Source of the DNA: Winogradskya humida
Lineage (GTDB): Bacteria > Actinomycetota > Actinomycetes > Mycobacteriales > Micromonosporaceae
DNA length: 64,000 nt
NCBI RefSeq assembly: GCF_016862215.1
Contig: NZ_BOMN01000050.1
Coordinates: 47,734 to 111,733, forward strand
Direction of reading: 5' to 3'
Under the pieces are notes generated by a model. That model did not search any database. It saw only the letters and a list, made by a program, of their open reading frames with translations, and was not told the DNA's origin. A program made the position numbers and the translations under genes. Of this stretch, positions 48,911-57,293 are shown one piece after another (position 1 is the first letter of the stretch; every line of letters begins with the position of its first letter).

Positions 48911-49552
48911 GTGGCTCGAAATCATCTTGTCTGGGACTGGAACGGCACCCTGCTCGACGACCTCTCGCTGGTCGTCGCCTCCACCAATGAGACGTTCGCC
49001 AGAGTCGGCGGCCGCAGCGTGGACTCCGACGAGCACCGCTCGCGGTTCCGCCGCCCGGTCGCCGAGTTCTACGCCGAGATCCTCGAGCGGGCGATCAGCG
49101 ACGACGAGTTCGAGGAGCTCGACCGGATCTTCCACGACGCCTACCGGCTCGGCCTGACCACCATCCCGCTCGCGGCGGACGCCGAGGCGGCGATCAAGGC
49201 CTGGCAGGGCACGCAGTCGCTGCTGTCGATGTGGTTCCACAGCGAGCTGATCCCGGCGGTCGAATCCCGGGGCCTGGCCGGAGTCTTCGCCCGCATCGAC
49301 GGCCGCCCCACCGAGGTCGACGGCGGTCTCAAGGCCGCTCATCTGGCCCGGCACCTCGCCGAGCTGAAGATCCAGGGCCCGGATTGTGTGCTGATCGGGG
49401 ATTCCATCGATGACGCGGATGCCGCGGTATCGGTCGGCGCGGCCGCCGTGCTCTATACCGGTGGTTTCACCGACCCGAATCGGCTGCGCGCATCGGGCGT
49501 TCCGGTCGCGGACTCATTAATGGAAGCGGTGTCGATCGCCAAGGCACTGTGA
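48911..49552 (+). CDS. HAD-family hydrolase (phosphoglycolate-phosphatase-like)
   Basis: 213 residues. HAD motif I VWDWNGTLLDDLSLVVASTN with the nucleophile Asp, motif II around LSMWFHSE, motif III Lys in VDGGLKAAHLARHL and motif IV CVLIGDSIDDADAAVSVGAA. The cap is a four-helix C1 type. Substrate unknown. GTG start 10 nt after the glutaredoxin-like gene; probably one operon. Confidence 0.87.
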   Translation: MARNHLVWDWNGTLLDDLSLVVASTNETFARVGGRSVDSDEHRSRFRRPVAEFYAEILERAISDDEFEELDRIFHDAYRLGLTTIPLAADAEAAIKAWQGTQSLLSMWFHSELIPAVESRGLAGVFARIDGRPTEVDGGLKAAHLARHLAELKIQGPDCVLIGDSIDDADAAVSVGAAAVLYTGGFTDPNRLRASGVPVADSLMEAVSIAKAL

Positions 49553-49679
49553 TACTCGTCGTCGGGATCGCGACGTTGTTGGCAGTGGGGCCTCGGAAGC
49601 GGTAATACTCGGATGGATGTCGGCGTGCGAGTAGCACGCTGACTCGATCTTTGTCCAGTTCCGCTATCAAGATCGCGAT

Positions 49680-49697
49680 TTGTGCACGCCTTCACAA
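49680..49697. promoter_or_regulatory. Rex operator (ROP) upstream of rex
   Basis: TTGTGCACGCCTTCACAA matches the Rex consensus TTGTGAA-N4-TTCACAA at 13 of 14 specified positions. It is about 100 bp upstream of the rex ATG and would give NADH-responsive autoregulation of rex-hemACD, as in Streptomyces coelicolor. The rest of the 246-bp gap shows no gene. Confidence 0.82.
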
Positions 49698-49798
49698 GCG
49701 CCTACTCTGTGACTCCGACGAGCCCCGCTACCACAGCCGGTCAATCCGGGCCACAGAGGGCTCACCGCAGGTTCGCCACCTTGTCGGCACGGAGTCAG

Positions 49799-50539
49799 AT
49801 GAGTCAGCAGCGTCATGGAAACACGCCCGGCAACGCCGGCGCAGTGCCCGCCTTCCCGGATCTTCCGGAAGCGACGATCGCGCGACTGCCGGAGTACCTC
49901 CGCGCTCTGCACAACCTCGCGGAAGCCGGCTCCGACACGATCTCCAGCGAGGGTCTCGCCGCCGCGGCGGGAGTCAACTCGGCCAAGCTCCGCAAAGACC
50001 TGTCCCACCTCGGGTCCTACGGCACCCGTGGCGTCGGTTACGACGTCACCCTGCTGATCGACCAGATCGAATACATCCTCGGCCTCGACCAGCGCCGCGC
50101 CGTCGCCCTCGTGGGCGTCGGAAACCTGGGCCACGCGCTGGCCGGCTACGACGGGTTCGCGAGCCGCGGGTTCCGCATAGTCGCTCTCTTCGACGCCGAT
50201 CTCGAACAGGTCGGCAAAGCGATCAACGGGCTGACCGTGCGGCACGTCGGCGAGCTGCGCCGTTCCGTCGTCGAGGACGGCATCACCATCGGGGTCATCT
50301 CGACCCCGCCGAGTGCAGCGCAGGGCGTTGCCGACGATCTGGTGGCCGCGGGGGTCACCAGCATCCTCAACTTCGCACCCTGTGTGCTCTCGGTCCCGGC
50401 CGGTGTCGACGTCCGCAAGGTGGATCTCGCCATCGAGCTGCAGATCCTGTCGTTCCACGAACACCGCAAGGCCTCGCTGACCGCCCTGCCCGGCGGGCTG
50501 GTCGGCGAGGGCGAAAACCAGGAGGCGGTCGGATCGTGA
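49799..50539 (+). CDS. rex: Redox-sensing transcriptional repressor Rex
   Basis: 246 residues. N-terminal winged helix (ATIARLPEYLRALHNLAEAG, GLAAAAGVNSAKLRKDLSHL), then GSYGTRGVGYDV and a Rossmann NAD(H) domain RRAVALVGVGNLGHALAGYD; C-terminal swapped helix ending LSFHEHRKASLTA. Rex binds DNA when NADH/NAD is low and releases it when NADH rises. The ATG at 49799 has GGAG 4 nt upstream; the frame extends 39 codons further into the operator region and is not used. GTGA overlap with hemA. Confidence 0.96.
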   Translation: MSQQRHGNTPGNAGAVPAFPDLPEATIARLPEYLRALHNLAEAGSDTISSEGLAAAAGVNSAKLRKDLSHLGSYGTRGVGYDVTLLIDQIEYILGLDQRRAVALVGVGNLGHALAGYDGFASRGFRIVALFDADLEQVGKAINGLTVRHVGELRRSVVEDGITIGVISTPPSAAQGVADDLVAAGVTSILNFAPCVLSVPAGVDVRKVDLAIELQILSFHEHRKASLTALPGGLVGEGENQEAVGS

Positions 50540-51831
50540 ACCTGCTCAGCGTCGGCGCGTCCCACAAGACAGCCGGAGTCGGCACCCTCGAGCGTCTCTC
50601 GATAGCCGGCCCGGACATCCCCGCCATACTGCAGAAACTCGTCGCCCAGCCGTATGTCGGCGAGGCGGTCGTCCTCTCCACCTGCAACCGGGTCGAGGTC
50701 TATGCGGCGGTCACCGGCTTCCACGGCGGTCTCGGCGACGTCTGCAACGTGCTCGCCGAGGAGTCCGGCATCGGGGCCAACGAGCTCGCGAGTCACCTCT
50801 ACGTGCACTACGACGAGGCGGCCGTGCGCCACTCGTTCCGGGTCTCCTCCGGGCTCGACTCGATGGTCGTCGGCGAGGCGCAGATCCTCGGCCAGCTGCG
50901 TGACGCCTACCACGCGGCGACCGAGGCCGACTCCGCCGGCCGGCTCCTGCACGAGCTCATGCAGCAGACGCTGCGGGTCGGCAAGCGCGCGCACGCCGAG
51001 ACCGGCATCGACAAGGCCGGCCAGAGCGTGGTCAGCGCCGCCCTCGAGGTCGCGGCCGACGCGTTCGGCGGCGACCTGACAGGCCGCAAGGGCCTCGTGA
51101 TCGGCGCCGGTGCGATGGGTGCCCTCTCCGTGGCGACCCTCACCCGCTCCGGCGTCGGCCCGCTGAAGATCACCAACCGCGGCGCCGACCGGGCCGCCCG
51201 GCTCGCCGAGGCCTACGGCGCCACCGCGGTCCCCTTCGACTCCCTCGACGAGGCGCTGGCCGAGGCCGACCTGGTGGTTTGCGCCACAGCGTCGACCGAG
51301 CCGGTGCTCACCGCGGAGCGCCTCGCGGGCCGCTCACGGCAGCTCGTCGTGCTCGACCTGGCAGTGCCGCGCGACGTCTCGCCGGAGGTCGCCGCGCTGC
51401 CCCATGTGACCGTCGTCGACATGGACGGGCTCGCCGCCAGCCGCCGCGCACTGCCGGCCGCCGCCGACACCGCCGCGGTCGAGCAGATCGTAAGTACCGA
51501 GGTGGATCAGTTCCTCGGATGGCTGCGCGGCGCCGAGATCGCCCCGACCGTCGCCGCCCTGCGCACCCGCGCCGACGAGGTTGTCAGCGCCGAGCTGCGC
51601 AAGCTCTCCTCGCGCCGTCCGGAGTTCACCGACGAGCAGCGCTCCGACGTGGCCCGCACCCTGCACCGCGTCGTCCAGCAACTGCTGCATTCGCCCACCG
51701 TCCGGGTCCGGCAACTTGCGGCGGAGCCCGGCGGCGACCAGTATGCGGCCCTGTTGCGTGAGTTGTTCGACCTCGACGTCCCGCATGCGACCCAGGCGGA
51801 CGCCGTGCCGGAGATCGGAGGGAAAGCGTGA
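50536..51831 (+). CDS. hemA: Glutamyl-tRNA reductase HemA
   Basis: 431 residues; reduces Glu-tRNA to glutamate-1-semialdehyde, the committed step of C5 tetrapyrrole synthesis. Catalytic Cys50 in VVLSTCNRVEVYAA; GLDSMVVGEAQILGQLRDAY; NADPH site GRKGLVIGAGAMGALSVATL; C-terminal dimerisation helices. GTG start overlapping the rex stop. hemL is not in this window. Confidence 0.97.
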   Translation: MNLLSVGASHKTAGVGTLERLSIAGPDIPAILQKLVAQPYVGEAVVLSTCNRVEVYAAVTGFHGGLGDVCNVLAEESGIGANELASHLYVHYDEAAVRHSFRVSSGLDSMVVGEAQILGQLRDAYHAATEADSAGRLLHELMQQTLRVGKRAHAETGIDKAGQSVVSAALEVAADAFGGDLTGRKGLVIGAGAMGALSVATLTRSGVGPLKITNRGADRAARLAEAYGATAVPFDSLDEALAEADLVVCATASTEPVLTAERLAGRSRQLVVLDLAVPRDVSPEVAALPHVTVVDMDGLAASRRALPAAADTAAVEQIVSTEVDQFLGWLRGAEIAPTVAALRTRADEVVSAELRKLSSRRPEFTDEQRSDVARTLHRVVQQLLHSPTVRVRQLAAEPGGDQYAALLRELFDLDVPHATQADAVPEIGGKA

Positions 51832-52757
51832 CCACCCCGCTACGTCTCGGCACCCGTGGCAGCAAGCTCGCACTCGCCCAGAGCCAGATGGTGGCCGACG
51901 AGCTGACCAAGCGCACCGGCACCCCGGTCGAGCTGGTCCGCATCATCACCGCCGGTGACCGCTCGGCCGCCCCGGTGGCGGAGCTGGGCGTCGGCGTGTT
52001 CGTCTCCGCGCTGCGCGACGCGCTGCTCAACAATGAGATCGACTTCGCGGTCCACTCGTACAAGGACCTGCCGACCGCGTTACTACCCAGCCTGCACATC
52101 GCGGCTGTGCCCGAGCGGGAGGACCCGCGCGACGCGCTCGTCGCCCGTGACGGCAAGACCCTCACGGAGCTCTCCGCGGGGTCGACCATCGGCACGGGCG
52201 CGGTGCGCCGAATCGCGCAATTGCATGCCTTGGGCCTACAGTTGCAGGTCACGCCGATTCGCGGCAACATCGACAGCCGAATCGCGCGGGTGCTCGGCCC
52301 TGAGGCCGACCTCGACGCGGTCGTCCTGGCGAGGGCCGGCGTGATGCGTCTCGGCAGGGCCGCCGAGATAACAGAGACGCTGGATCCGATGCTCATGCTG
52401 CCCGCACCCGCCCAGGGTGCGCTGGCCGTCGAGTGCCGGTCCGGCAACACTGACCTGGTCGAGCTGCTGGGGGCACTCGACCACGCACCGTCCCGCTTCG
52501 CCGTCACGGCGGAACGGGCGATGCTCGCCACGCTCGAGGCCGGGTGCTCCGCCCCGGTCGCGGCACACGCCGAGCTCGCCGAAGGCGAGCAAGGCGACGA
52601 GATCTACCTGCGCGGTGCGGTGATCAGCCCGGACGGGACCCGAGCTGTCCGGTTGTCGCGCACCGGTACGCCCGCCGCCGCGGCGGAGATCGGCAAGGCG
52701 CTCGCCGCCGATCTCCTCGAGGCCGGCGCCGACACCCTGATGGGGAGCACAGAATGA
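51828..52757 (+). CDS. hemC: Hydroxymethylbilane synthase HemC
   Basis: 309 residues; polymerises four porphobilinogens. RLGTRGSKLALAQSQ at the N-terminus, IDFAVHSYKDLPT with the catalytic Asp region, RRIAQLHALGLQLQVTPIRG with NIDSR, and the dipyrromethane cofactor Cys240 in LEAGCSAPVAAHAE. GTG start overlaps the hemA stop (GTGA). Followed by hemD with an ATGA overlap. Confidence 0.97.
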   Translation: MTTPLRLGTRGSKLALAQSQMVADELTKRTGTPVELVRIITAGDRSAAPVAELGVGVFVSALRDALLNNEIDFAVHSYKDLPTALLPSLHIAAVPEREDPRDALVARDGKTLTELSAGSTIGTGAVRRIAQLHALGLQLQVTPIRGNIDSRIARVLGPEADLDAVVLARAGVMRLGRAAEITETLDPMLMLPAPAQGALAVECRSGNTDLVELLGALDHAPSRFAVTAERAMLATLEAGCSAPVAAHAELAEGEQGDEIYLRGAVISPDGTRAVRLSRTGTPAAAAEIGKALAADLLEAGADTLMGSTE

Positions 52758-54340
52758 CCACCCGCACCGCCCGCAACCGCGCCGGACGCATCGCGTTCGT
52801 CGGCGCCGGACCCGGCGACCCGGGGCTGCTGACGCGCCGGGCCCACGACACCCTCGCCGAGGCCGACCAGGTCGTGTACGACCGAGGTGTGCCCGAGTCG
52901 CTGCTTGCGGCGATCAAGGCGGAGGCCAAGGACGACACCCAGTTCAGCCCGGCCGAAGGCGCACCCGGCGATGTCGCCAAGGTGCTCCTCTCGGCCGCGA
53001 AGTCCGGGCTGTCCGCCGTCCACCTCGTCGCCGGCGACCCCTTCGGCCACGAGTCCGTCGTCCACGAGGTGCAGGCTGTCGCCCGCACCGCGGTGCACTT
53101 CGAGGTCGTGCCGGGCCTCGGCCAGGCGGAGGGCGTCGCCACCTACGCGGGCGTCCCGCTGCCGGCCGTGCGCACGGTCGCCGACGTCGACGACGTCACC
53201 GCCCTCGACTTCGACGCCCTCGCCGCGGCCGCCCTCAAGGGCTCCTTCGCGGTGGCCGTGGACGCGGGCGACCTCGCCGCCGTCCGCGACGGCCTCCTCG
53301 CCTCGGGCGTCGAGCCGGGCACTCCCGTCGGCGTCACCGGCGACGGCACCGGCGAAACCCAGTACACCACCACCTCCACGGTCGACAGCTTCGTCGCCGC
53401 AGCCCTCGGCTTCACCGGCCGCGTCGTCCTCACCGTCGGCGGCGACGTCGCCGAGCGCGACAAGCTCAGCTGGTGGGAGAACCGCCCGCTCTACGGCTGG
53501 AAGGTCCTCGTCCCGCGCACCAAGGAGCAGGCAGGCGCAATGAGCGCCCGGCTCCGCGCGTACGGCGCCATCCCGTGCGAGGTCCCCACCATCGCCGTCG
53601 AACCCCCGCGCACCCCCGCGCAGATGGAACGAGCGGTCAAGGGCCTCGTCGACGGCCGCTACGCCTGGGTCGTCTTCACCTCGGTCAACGCCGTCCGCGC
53701 AGTCTGGGAGAAGTTCGCCGAACACGGCCTCGACGCCCGCCACTTCGGCGGCGTCAAGATCGCCTGCATCGGCGAAGCCACCGCCGACGCGGTCCGCGAC
53801 TTCGGCATCCAGCCCGAGCTGATCCCCGCCGACGACCAGTCCAGCGAAGGCCTCCTCGCCGAGTTCTCCCCCCACGACGAGATCCTCGACCCGGTAGGCC
53901 GCGTCCTGCTCCCCCGAGCCGACATCGCCACCGAAACCCTCGCCGCCGGCCTCATCGAACGAGGCTGGGAAGTCGACGACGTCACGGCCTACCGCACCGT
54001 CCGCGCCGCCCCGCCGCCGGCCGACATCCGAGACGCCATCAAGTCAGGCGGCTTCGACGCGGTCCTCTTCACCTCATCCTCCACGGTCCGCAACCTCGTC
54101 GGCATCGCAGGCAAGCCCCACGCCCGCACCGTCGTCGCGGTCATCGGCCCCAAGACAGCCGAGACGGCCACGGAATTCGGCCTCCGAGTCGACGTCCAGC
54201 CCCAGCACGCCTCGGTCCCCGACCTCGTCGAAGCCCTCGCTTCGTACGCGATCGAGCTCCGCGAAAAGCTCGCAGCAATGCCCGCCAAGCAGCGCCGCGG
54301 CTCGAAGGTCCAGGGCCCCACAGCCCTCCGCTTCCGCTGA
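52754..54340 (+). CDS. hemD: Uroporphyrinogen-III synthase fused to a degenerate SUMT-like domain
   Basis: 528 residues. Residues about 1-245 resemble uroporphyrinogen-III methyltransferase (IAFVGAGPGDPGLLTRRAHD at the start), but the substrate/SAM loop that should read GDPFxFGRG is HLVAGDPFGHESVVHE, and the later AGIPxTHR-type loop is AGVPLPAVRT, so methylation may be lost. Residues about 255-528 are HemD (WKVLVPRTKEQAGAMSARLR, WVVFTSVNAVRAVWEKF, FDAVLFTSSSTVRNLVGIAG, AVIGPKTAETATEFGL), closing the ring to uroporphyrinogen III. ATG at 52754 overlaps hemC. The C-terminus is basic. Confidence 0.92.
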   Translation: MTTRTARNRAGRIAFVGAGPGDPGLLTRRAHDTLAEADQVVYDRGVPESLLAAIKAEAKDDTQFSPAEGAPGDVAKVLLSAAKSGLSAVHLVAGDPFGHESVVHEVQAVARTAVHFEVVPGLGQAEGVATYAGVPLPAVRTVADVDDVTALDFDALAAAALKGSFAVAVDAGDLAAVRDGLLASGVEPGTPVGVTGDGTGETQYTTTSTVDSFVAAALGFTGRVVLTVGGDVAERDKLSWWENRPLYGWKVLVPRTKEQAGAMSARLRAYGAIPCEVPTIAVEPPRTPAQMERAVKGLVDGRYAWVVFTSVNAVRAVWEKFAEHGLDARHFGGVKIACIGEATADAVRDFGIQPELIPADDQSSEGLLAEFSPHDEILDPVGRVLLPRADIATETLAAGLIERGWEVDDVTAYRTVRAAPPPADIRDAIKSGGFDAVLFTSSSTVRNLVGIAGKPHARTVVAVIGPKTAETATEFGLRVDVQPQHASVPDLVEALASYAIELREKLAAMPAKQRRGSKVQGPTALRFR

Positions 54341-54442
54341 CCGTTTCGCCCGACCGTTTCGCCCGACCTTTTTTCCGCTGGGCGATCGGGCGGTGGCATG
54401 ACCTGCGGTCCCGCCTCGGCGGGCCGCTGAACGGCTGAACCG

Positions 54443-54990
54443 GGCTGGTGCTCTCCGCGCCGGCCCATCCCCGGGCTGGCGCTCTCCGCGCCGGCCCATC
54501 CCCGGGCTGGTGCTCTCCGCGCCGGCCAGGGACGGGCTGGTGTTTTTCGCGCCGGCCCATCCCCGGGCTGGTGTCTGTTCGCACCGGCCAGGGACGGGCT
54601 GGTGTTTTTCGCACCGGCCAGGGACGGGCTGGTGTTTTTCGCACCGGCCAGGGACGGGCTGGTGTTTTCGCGCCGGCCCATCCCCAGGTTGGTGTTTTTC
54701 GCACCGGCCTGGCCCGGGTTGGTGTTTTTCGCACCGGCCTGGCCCGGGTTGGTGTTTCGCACCGGCCTGGCCTGGGTTGGTGTTCCTCACACCGGCCCGG
54801 CCCGTCGGGCAGCTCGCCGGGTTCTCCGGGTGAGCTTGCTGGTCTGCCGGCCTTCCGCGCGGCAGACTTTGCTGGTCCGGTCGTCCGCCTTGACCGGCGA
54901 CCTGGTTTATCGCCGACCTGCTAGGGCCGGTTTGGTTTATCGCCGACCTGCCTGGGCCGGTTTGGTGCTTCGCCGGCCCACTGTGGCCGA
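54443..54990. repeat. 30-bp minisatellite filling the hemD-hemB spacer
   Basis: From 54443 to about 54800 there are about 12 tandem 30-bp units with core GGGCTGGTGTTTTTCGCACC and alternating ends (CCCATCC, AGGGA, TGGCC); three consecutive units near 54571-54660 are almost identical. A second 30-bp array with a different unit (TTTATCGCCGACCTG core) occupies about 54901-54990. Long open frames on both strands here are by-products of the 30-bp period. No gene is supported in 54341-55009. There are no spacers, so this is not CRISPR. Confidence 0.9.
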
Positions 54991-55009
54991 CCTGGCTGAG
55001 GGAGTGAGC

Positions 55010-55999
55010 ATGTCGTACCCCGACATTCGCCCGCGCCGGCTTCGGCGTTCGGCTGCCATGCGCCGCCTGGTGGAGGAGACCCGCATCTCGCCCGCCGAGC
55101 TGGTGCTCCCGGTCTTCATCAAGGAAGGCCTCGCCGAGCCCCGCCCGATCTCCTCCATGCCCGGCGTCGTGCAGCACTCGCGTGAGTCGCTGCGCAAAGC
55201 CGCGCACGAGGCCGTCCGGGCCGGCGTCGGCGGGATCATGCTCTTCGGCGTGCCGAAGAACGAGAACAAGGATGAGACGGGCTCGGGCGGCATCGACCCG
55301 GACGGCATCCTCAACGTGGCCATCCGCGACGTCGTGGCCGAGGTCGGCGATTCCACGGTCGTCATGGGCGATCTGTGTCTTGATGAGTTCACCTCCCACG
55401 GTCACTGCGGCGTGCTCACCGCTGACGGCACGGTGGACAACGACGCCACCCTCGATCTCTACGCCCGGATGGGCGTCGCCCAGGCCGAGGCCGGGGCCCA
55501 TGTCGTCGGACCCTCCGGAATGATGGACGGCCAGGTCGGCGTAATCCGCCGAGCCCTCGACAAGGCGGGCCACCAGGACACCGCGGTCCTCGCCTACGCG
55601 GTGAAGTACGCGGGTGCCTTCTACGGCCCCTTCCGCGAGGCCGTCGAGTCGACCCTGCAGGGCGACCGCCGTACCTACCAGCAGAGCCCTGGCAACATCC
55701 GTGAAGCTCTGCGCGAGGTCGACCTCGATGTCGCCGAGGGCGCGGACATGGTCATGGTCAAGCCCGCGCTGCCCTACCTCGACGTCGTGGCGGCCGTCCG
55801 TGACCGCGTGGACGTCCCGGTCGCGGCCTACCAGGTCTCCGGTGAGTACGCGATGGTCGAAGCCGCCGCCGCGAACGGCTGGATCGACCGCCAGGGCGTG
55901 ATGCTGGAGACCCTCACGTCGATCAAGCGTGCGGGTGCCCAGATCGTGCTCACCTACTGGGCCACCGAGGCGGCCCAGCTCCTCCGCGATCGCTACTGA
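55010..55999 (+). CDS. hemB: Delta-aminolevulinic acid dehydratase (porphobilinogen synthase) HemB
   Basis: 329 residues; condenses two ALA to porphobilinogen. Schiff-base lysines K199 in LAYAVKYAGAFYGPFREA and K251 in MVMVKPALPYLDVV. The metal loop is MGDLCLDEFTSHGHCGV: two of the three zinc cysteines are kept (C123, C133) and the middle one is Asp125, a mixed form that suggests altered metal use. ATG at 55010 with GGGAG 5 nt upstream; the open frame runs back into the 30-bp repeats and is not coding there. Separated from hemD by 669 bp, so it may have its own promoter. Confidence 0.96.
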   Translation: MSYPDIRPRRLRRSAAMRRLVEETRISPAELVLPVFIKEGLAEPRPISSMPGVVQHSRESLRKAAHEAVRAGVGGIMLFGVPKNENKDETGSGGIDPDGILNVAIRDVVAEVGDSTVVMGDLCLDEFTSHGHCGVLTADGTVDNDATLDLYARMGVAQAEAGAHVVGPSGMMDGQVGVIRRALDKAGHQDTAVLAYAVKYAGAFYGPFREAVESTLQGDRRTYQQSPGNIREALREVDLDVAEGADMVMVKPALPYLDVVAAVRDRVDVPVAAYQVSGEYAMVEAAAANGWIDRQGVMLETLTSIKRAGAQIVLTYWATEAAQLLRDRY

Positions 56000-56070
56000 G
56001 CCATTCATTGCGGCCTGTGTGCCGGGTTTTCATGCGGCTAACGTACTCGGCTGTCGAGCCCGGATTTGGG

Positions 56071-56096
56071 TTATCCACAATGCGGCTCTGTCCACA
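56071..56096. other. Two DnaA-box-like nonamers
   Basis: TTATCCACA (56071-56079) and CTGTCCACA (56088-56096), same orientation, in the 190-bp gap after hemB. The first is a perfect E. coli-type box, the second one mismatch from the actinobacterial TTGTCCACA. Two boxes are too few for an origin. Confidence 0.3.
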
Positions 56097-56189
56097 GGCC
56101 GCCCAGCGCTGATCCGCTGATTCGGGCACTCTGGCCGGGTGCTCAGAGGCGTACTGGATGAAGGAGCCCACGGATTCGGCCCATGGCCG

Positions 56190-57212
56190 TCAGTCCGTGG
56201 GTTCCAACCGCTGCACCAGTTGGGCGACGTCGGCGGCGTATTCGTACCAGTCACGGTCCGACTGAAATCCCAGCTCCGCGTTGACCTTCAACATCGACTC
56301 GTTGTGCTGCGCGTTCCACGTCTGCACCTGCCGCAGGGTGGGCTCGGCCGTCCGCAGTTCGAAGAGCATCCGGGCCTTGATAGCCCGGTCGATGCCATAA
56401 CCGCGGTGCTTGCGCACGACGATGGTGTCGTACTGATCCGCGCGCTCCGGGTGCTGCGCCGGCACAACCAGCTCGGTGAGACCCGCGACCTCGCCGGTTT
56501 CCTCGTGGATCGCCAGCACGACATAGGGCTTGAGACCCCTGCGGTGCAGCGTGTCGAGGCTGTCCCGCAGACGCTGCGGGTCCGCGGAGCTCGGGCGGCT
56601 GTCGGGATCGTTCTCGTCGCCGTCCTGTGCCTCGAGCTTGGCCTGGGCGTATGCCTCCAGCAGCGGCTGCGACGGGCCGCCCGGGTGATACTCCACCCGG
56701 TAACCCGGGCTGATCCCGTTCGCCATGGCGCTCAAGGAGCTCCAATCCACGCTGGACAGGTTGAGCACGCTGCGTGTCTCGACATAGTCCTTCGAGAAGC
56801 TCATCGACTCGTAAAAAGCGATTGCGGACGTGCCACCGATCGCCTCGACGCTGATCGACGAGAAGCCTTCGAGGTAGGCGCGACGAGCGGCGACCGCCAC
56901 CAACTGCTGGCCGAGGCCACGGCGACGCAGATTCGGGTGCACGAGCACCTCGAGCACTCCCGCGTTGCCGAGCAGCAGCAGCGTCACATGCCCGAAAACC
57001 TGGCTCTCACCCTCGGGGAGACGGTCGTCCTCGGCCACCCAGCTGATCCTGCGCTCGCCCGGCATCGTCTCGGCCAGGTATTCCCTGACCTGGATCTCCT
57101 GCCATGGTGGATCGTCCGGAAGGTCTGTGGCCAGCACCCTGTTCAACGTCTCCACGAGCGATCGGATCTCCTCGTCCGACGCAGACCGGGGATCCCATTC
57201 ACGCACCCTCAC
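56190..57212 (-). CDS. Tandem GNAT acetyltransferase
   Basis: 340 residues with two GNAT domains. The N-terminal domain has LEVLVHPNLRRRGLGQQLVA and the CoA-loop RGLG; the C-terminal domain has GEVAGLTELVVPAQHP and VRKHRGYGIDRAIKARMLFE followed by VQTWNAQHNESMLKVNAELG. The double-GNAT layout resembles mycothiol synthase MshD in outline, but I see no MshD-specific motif and do not assign it. GTG start at 57212; GTG at 57206 is an alternative. Confidence 0.8.
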   Translation of the reverse strand: MRVREWDPRSASDEEIRSLVETLNRVLATDLPDDPPWQEIQVREYLAETMPGERRISWVAEDDRLPEGESQVFGHVTLLLLGNAGVLEVLVHPNLRRRGLGQQLVAVAARRAYLEGFSSISVEAIGGTSAIAFYESMSFSKDYVETRSVLNLSSVDWSSLSAMANGISPGYRVEYHPGGPSQPLLEAYAQAKLEAQDGDENDPDSRPSSADPQRLRDSLDTLHRRGLKPYVVLAIHEETGEVAGLTELVVPAQHPERADQYDTIVVRKHRGYGIDRAIKARMLFELRTAEPTLRQVQTWNAQHNESMLKVNAELGFQSDRDWYEYAADVAQLVQRLEPTD

Positions 57213-57293
57213 GAGTACAGCTTGCCGGTATCTCGACCATCAGGGAAGTGCTGGCCCGGCAAATGTACGCGAACCGTCACTGTCGGTTGCGGA

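Noticed and set aside
49553..49679. tRNA or small RNA gene before rex
   Set aside because: No cloverleaf, CCA end or T-loop sequence could be found.
53989..54762. Minus-strand open frame with KNTSPSLAGA-type repeats
   Set aside because: Produced by the 30-bp minisatellite and by antisense to hemD; no start signal or globular part.
54443..54800. CRISPR array
   Set aside because: The 30-bp units are contiguous with no unique spacers, and no cas genes are present.
56071..56096. Replication origin
   Set aside because: Only two DnaA-like boxes, no AT-rich unwinding region and no dnaA/dnaN/gyrB neighbours.
56190..57212. Mycothiol synthase MshD
   Set aside because: Double-GNAT layout alone is not enough; no MshD-specific motif was recognised and mshA is 30 kb away.
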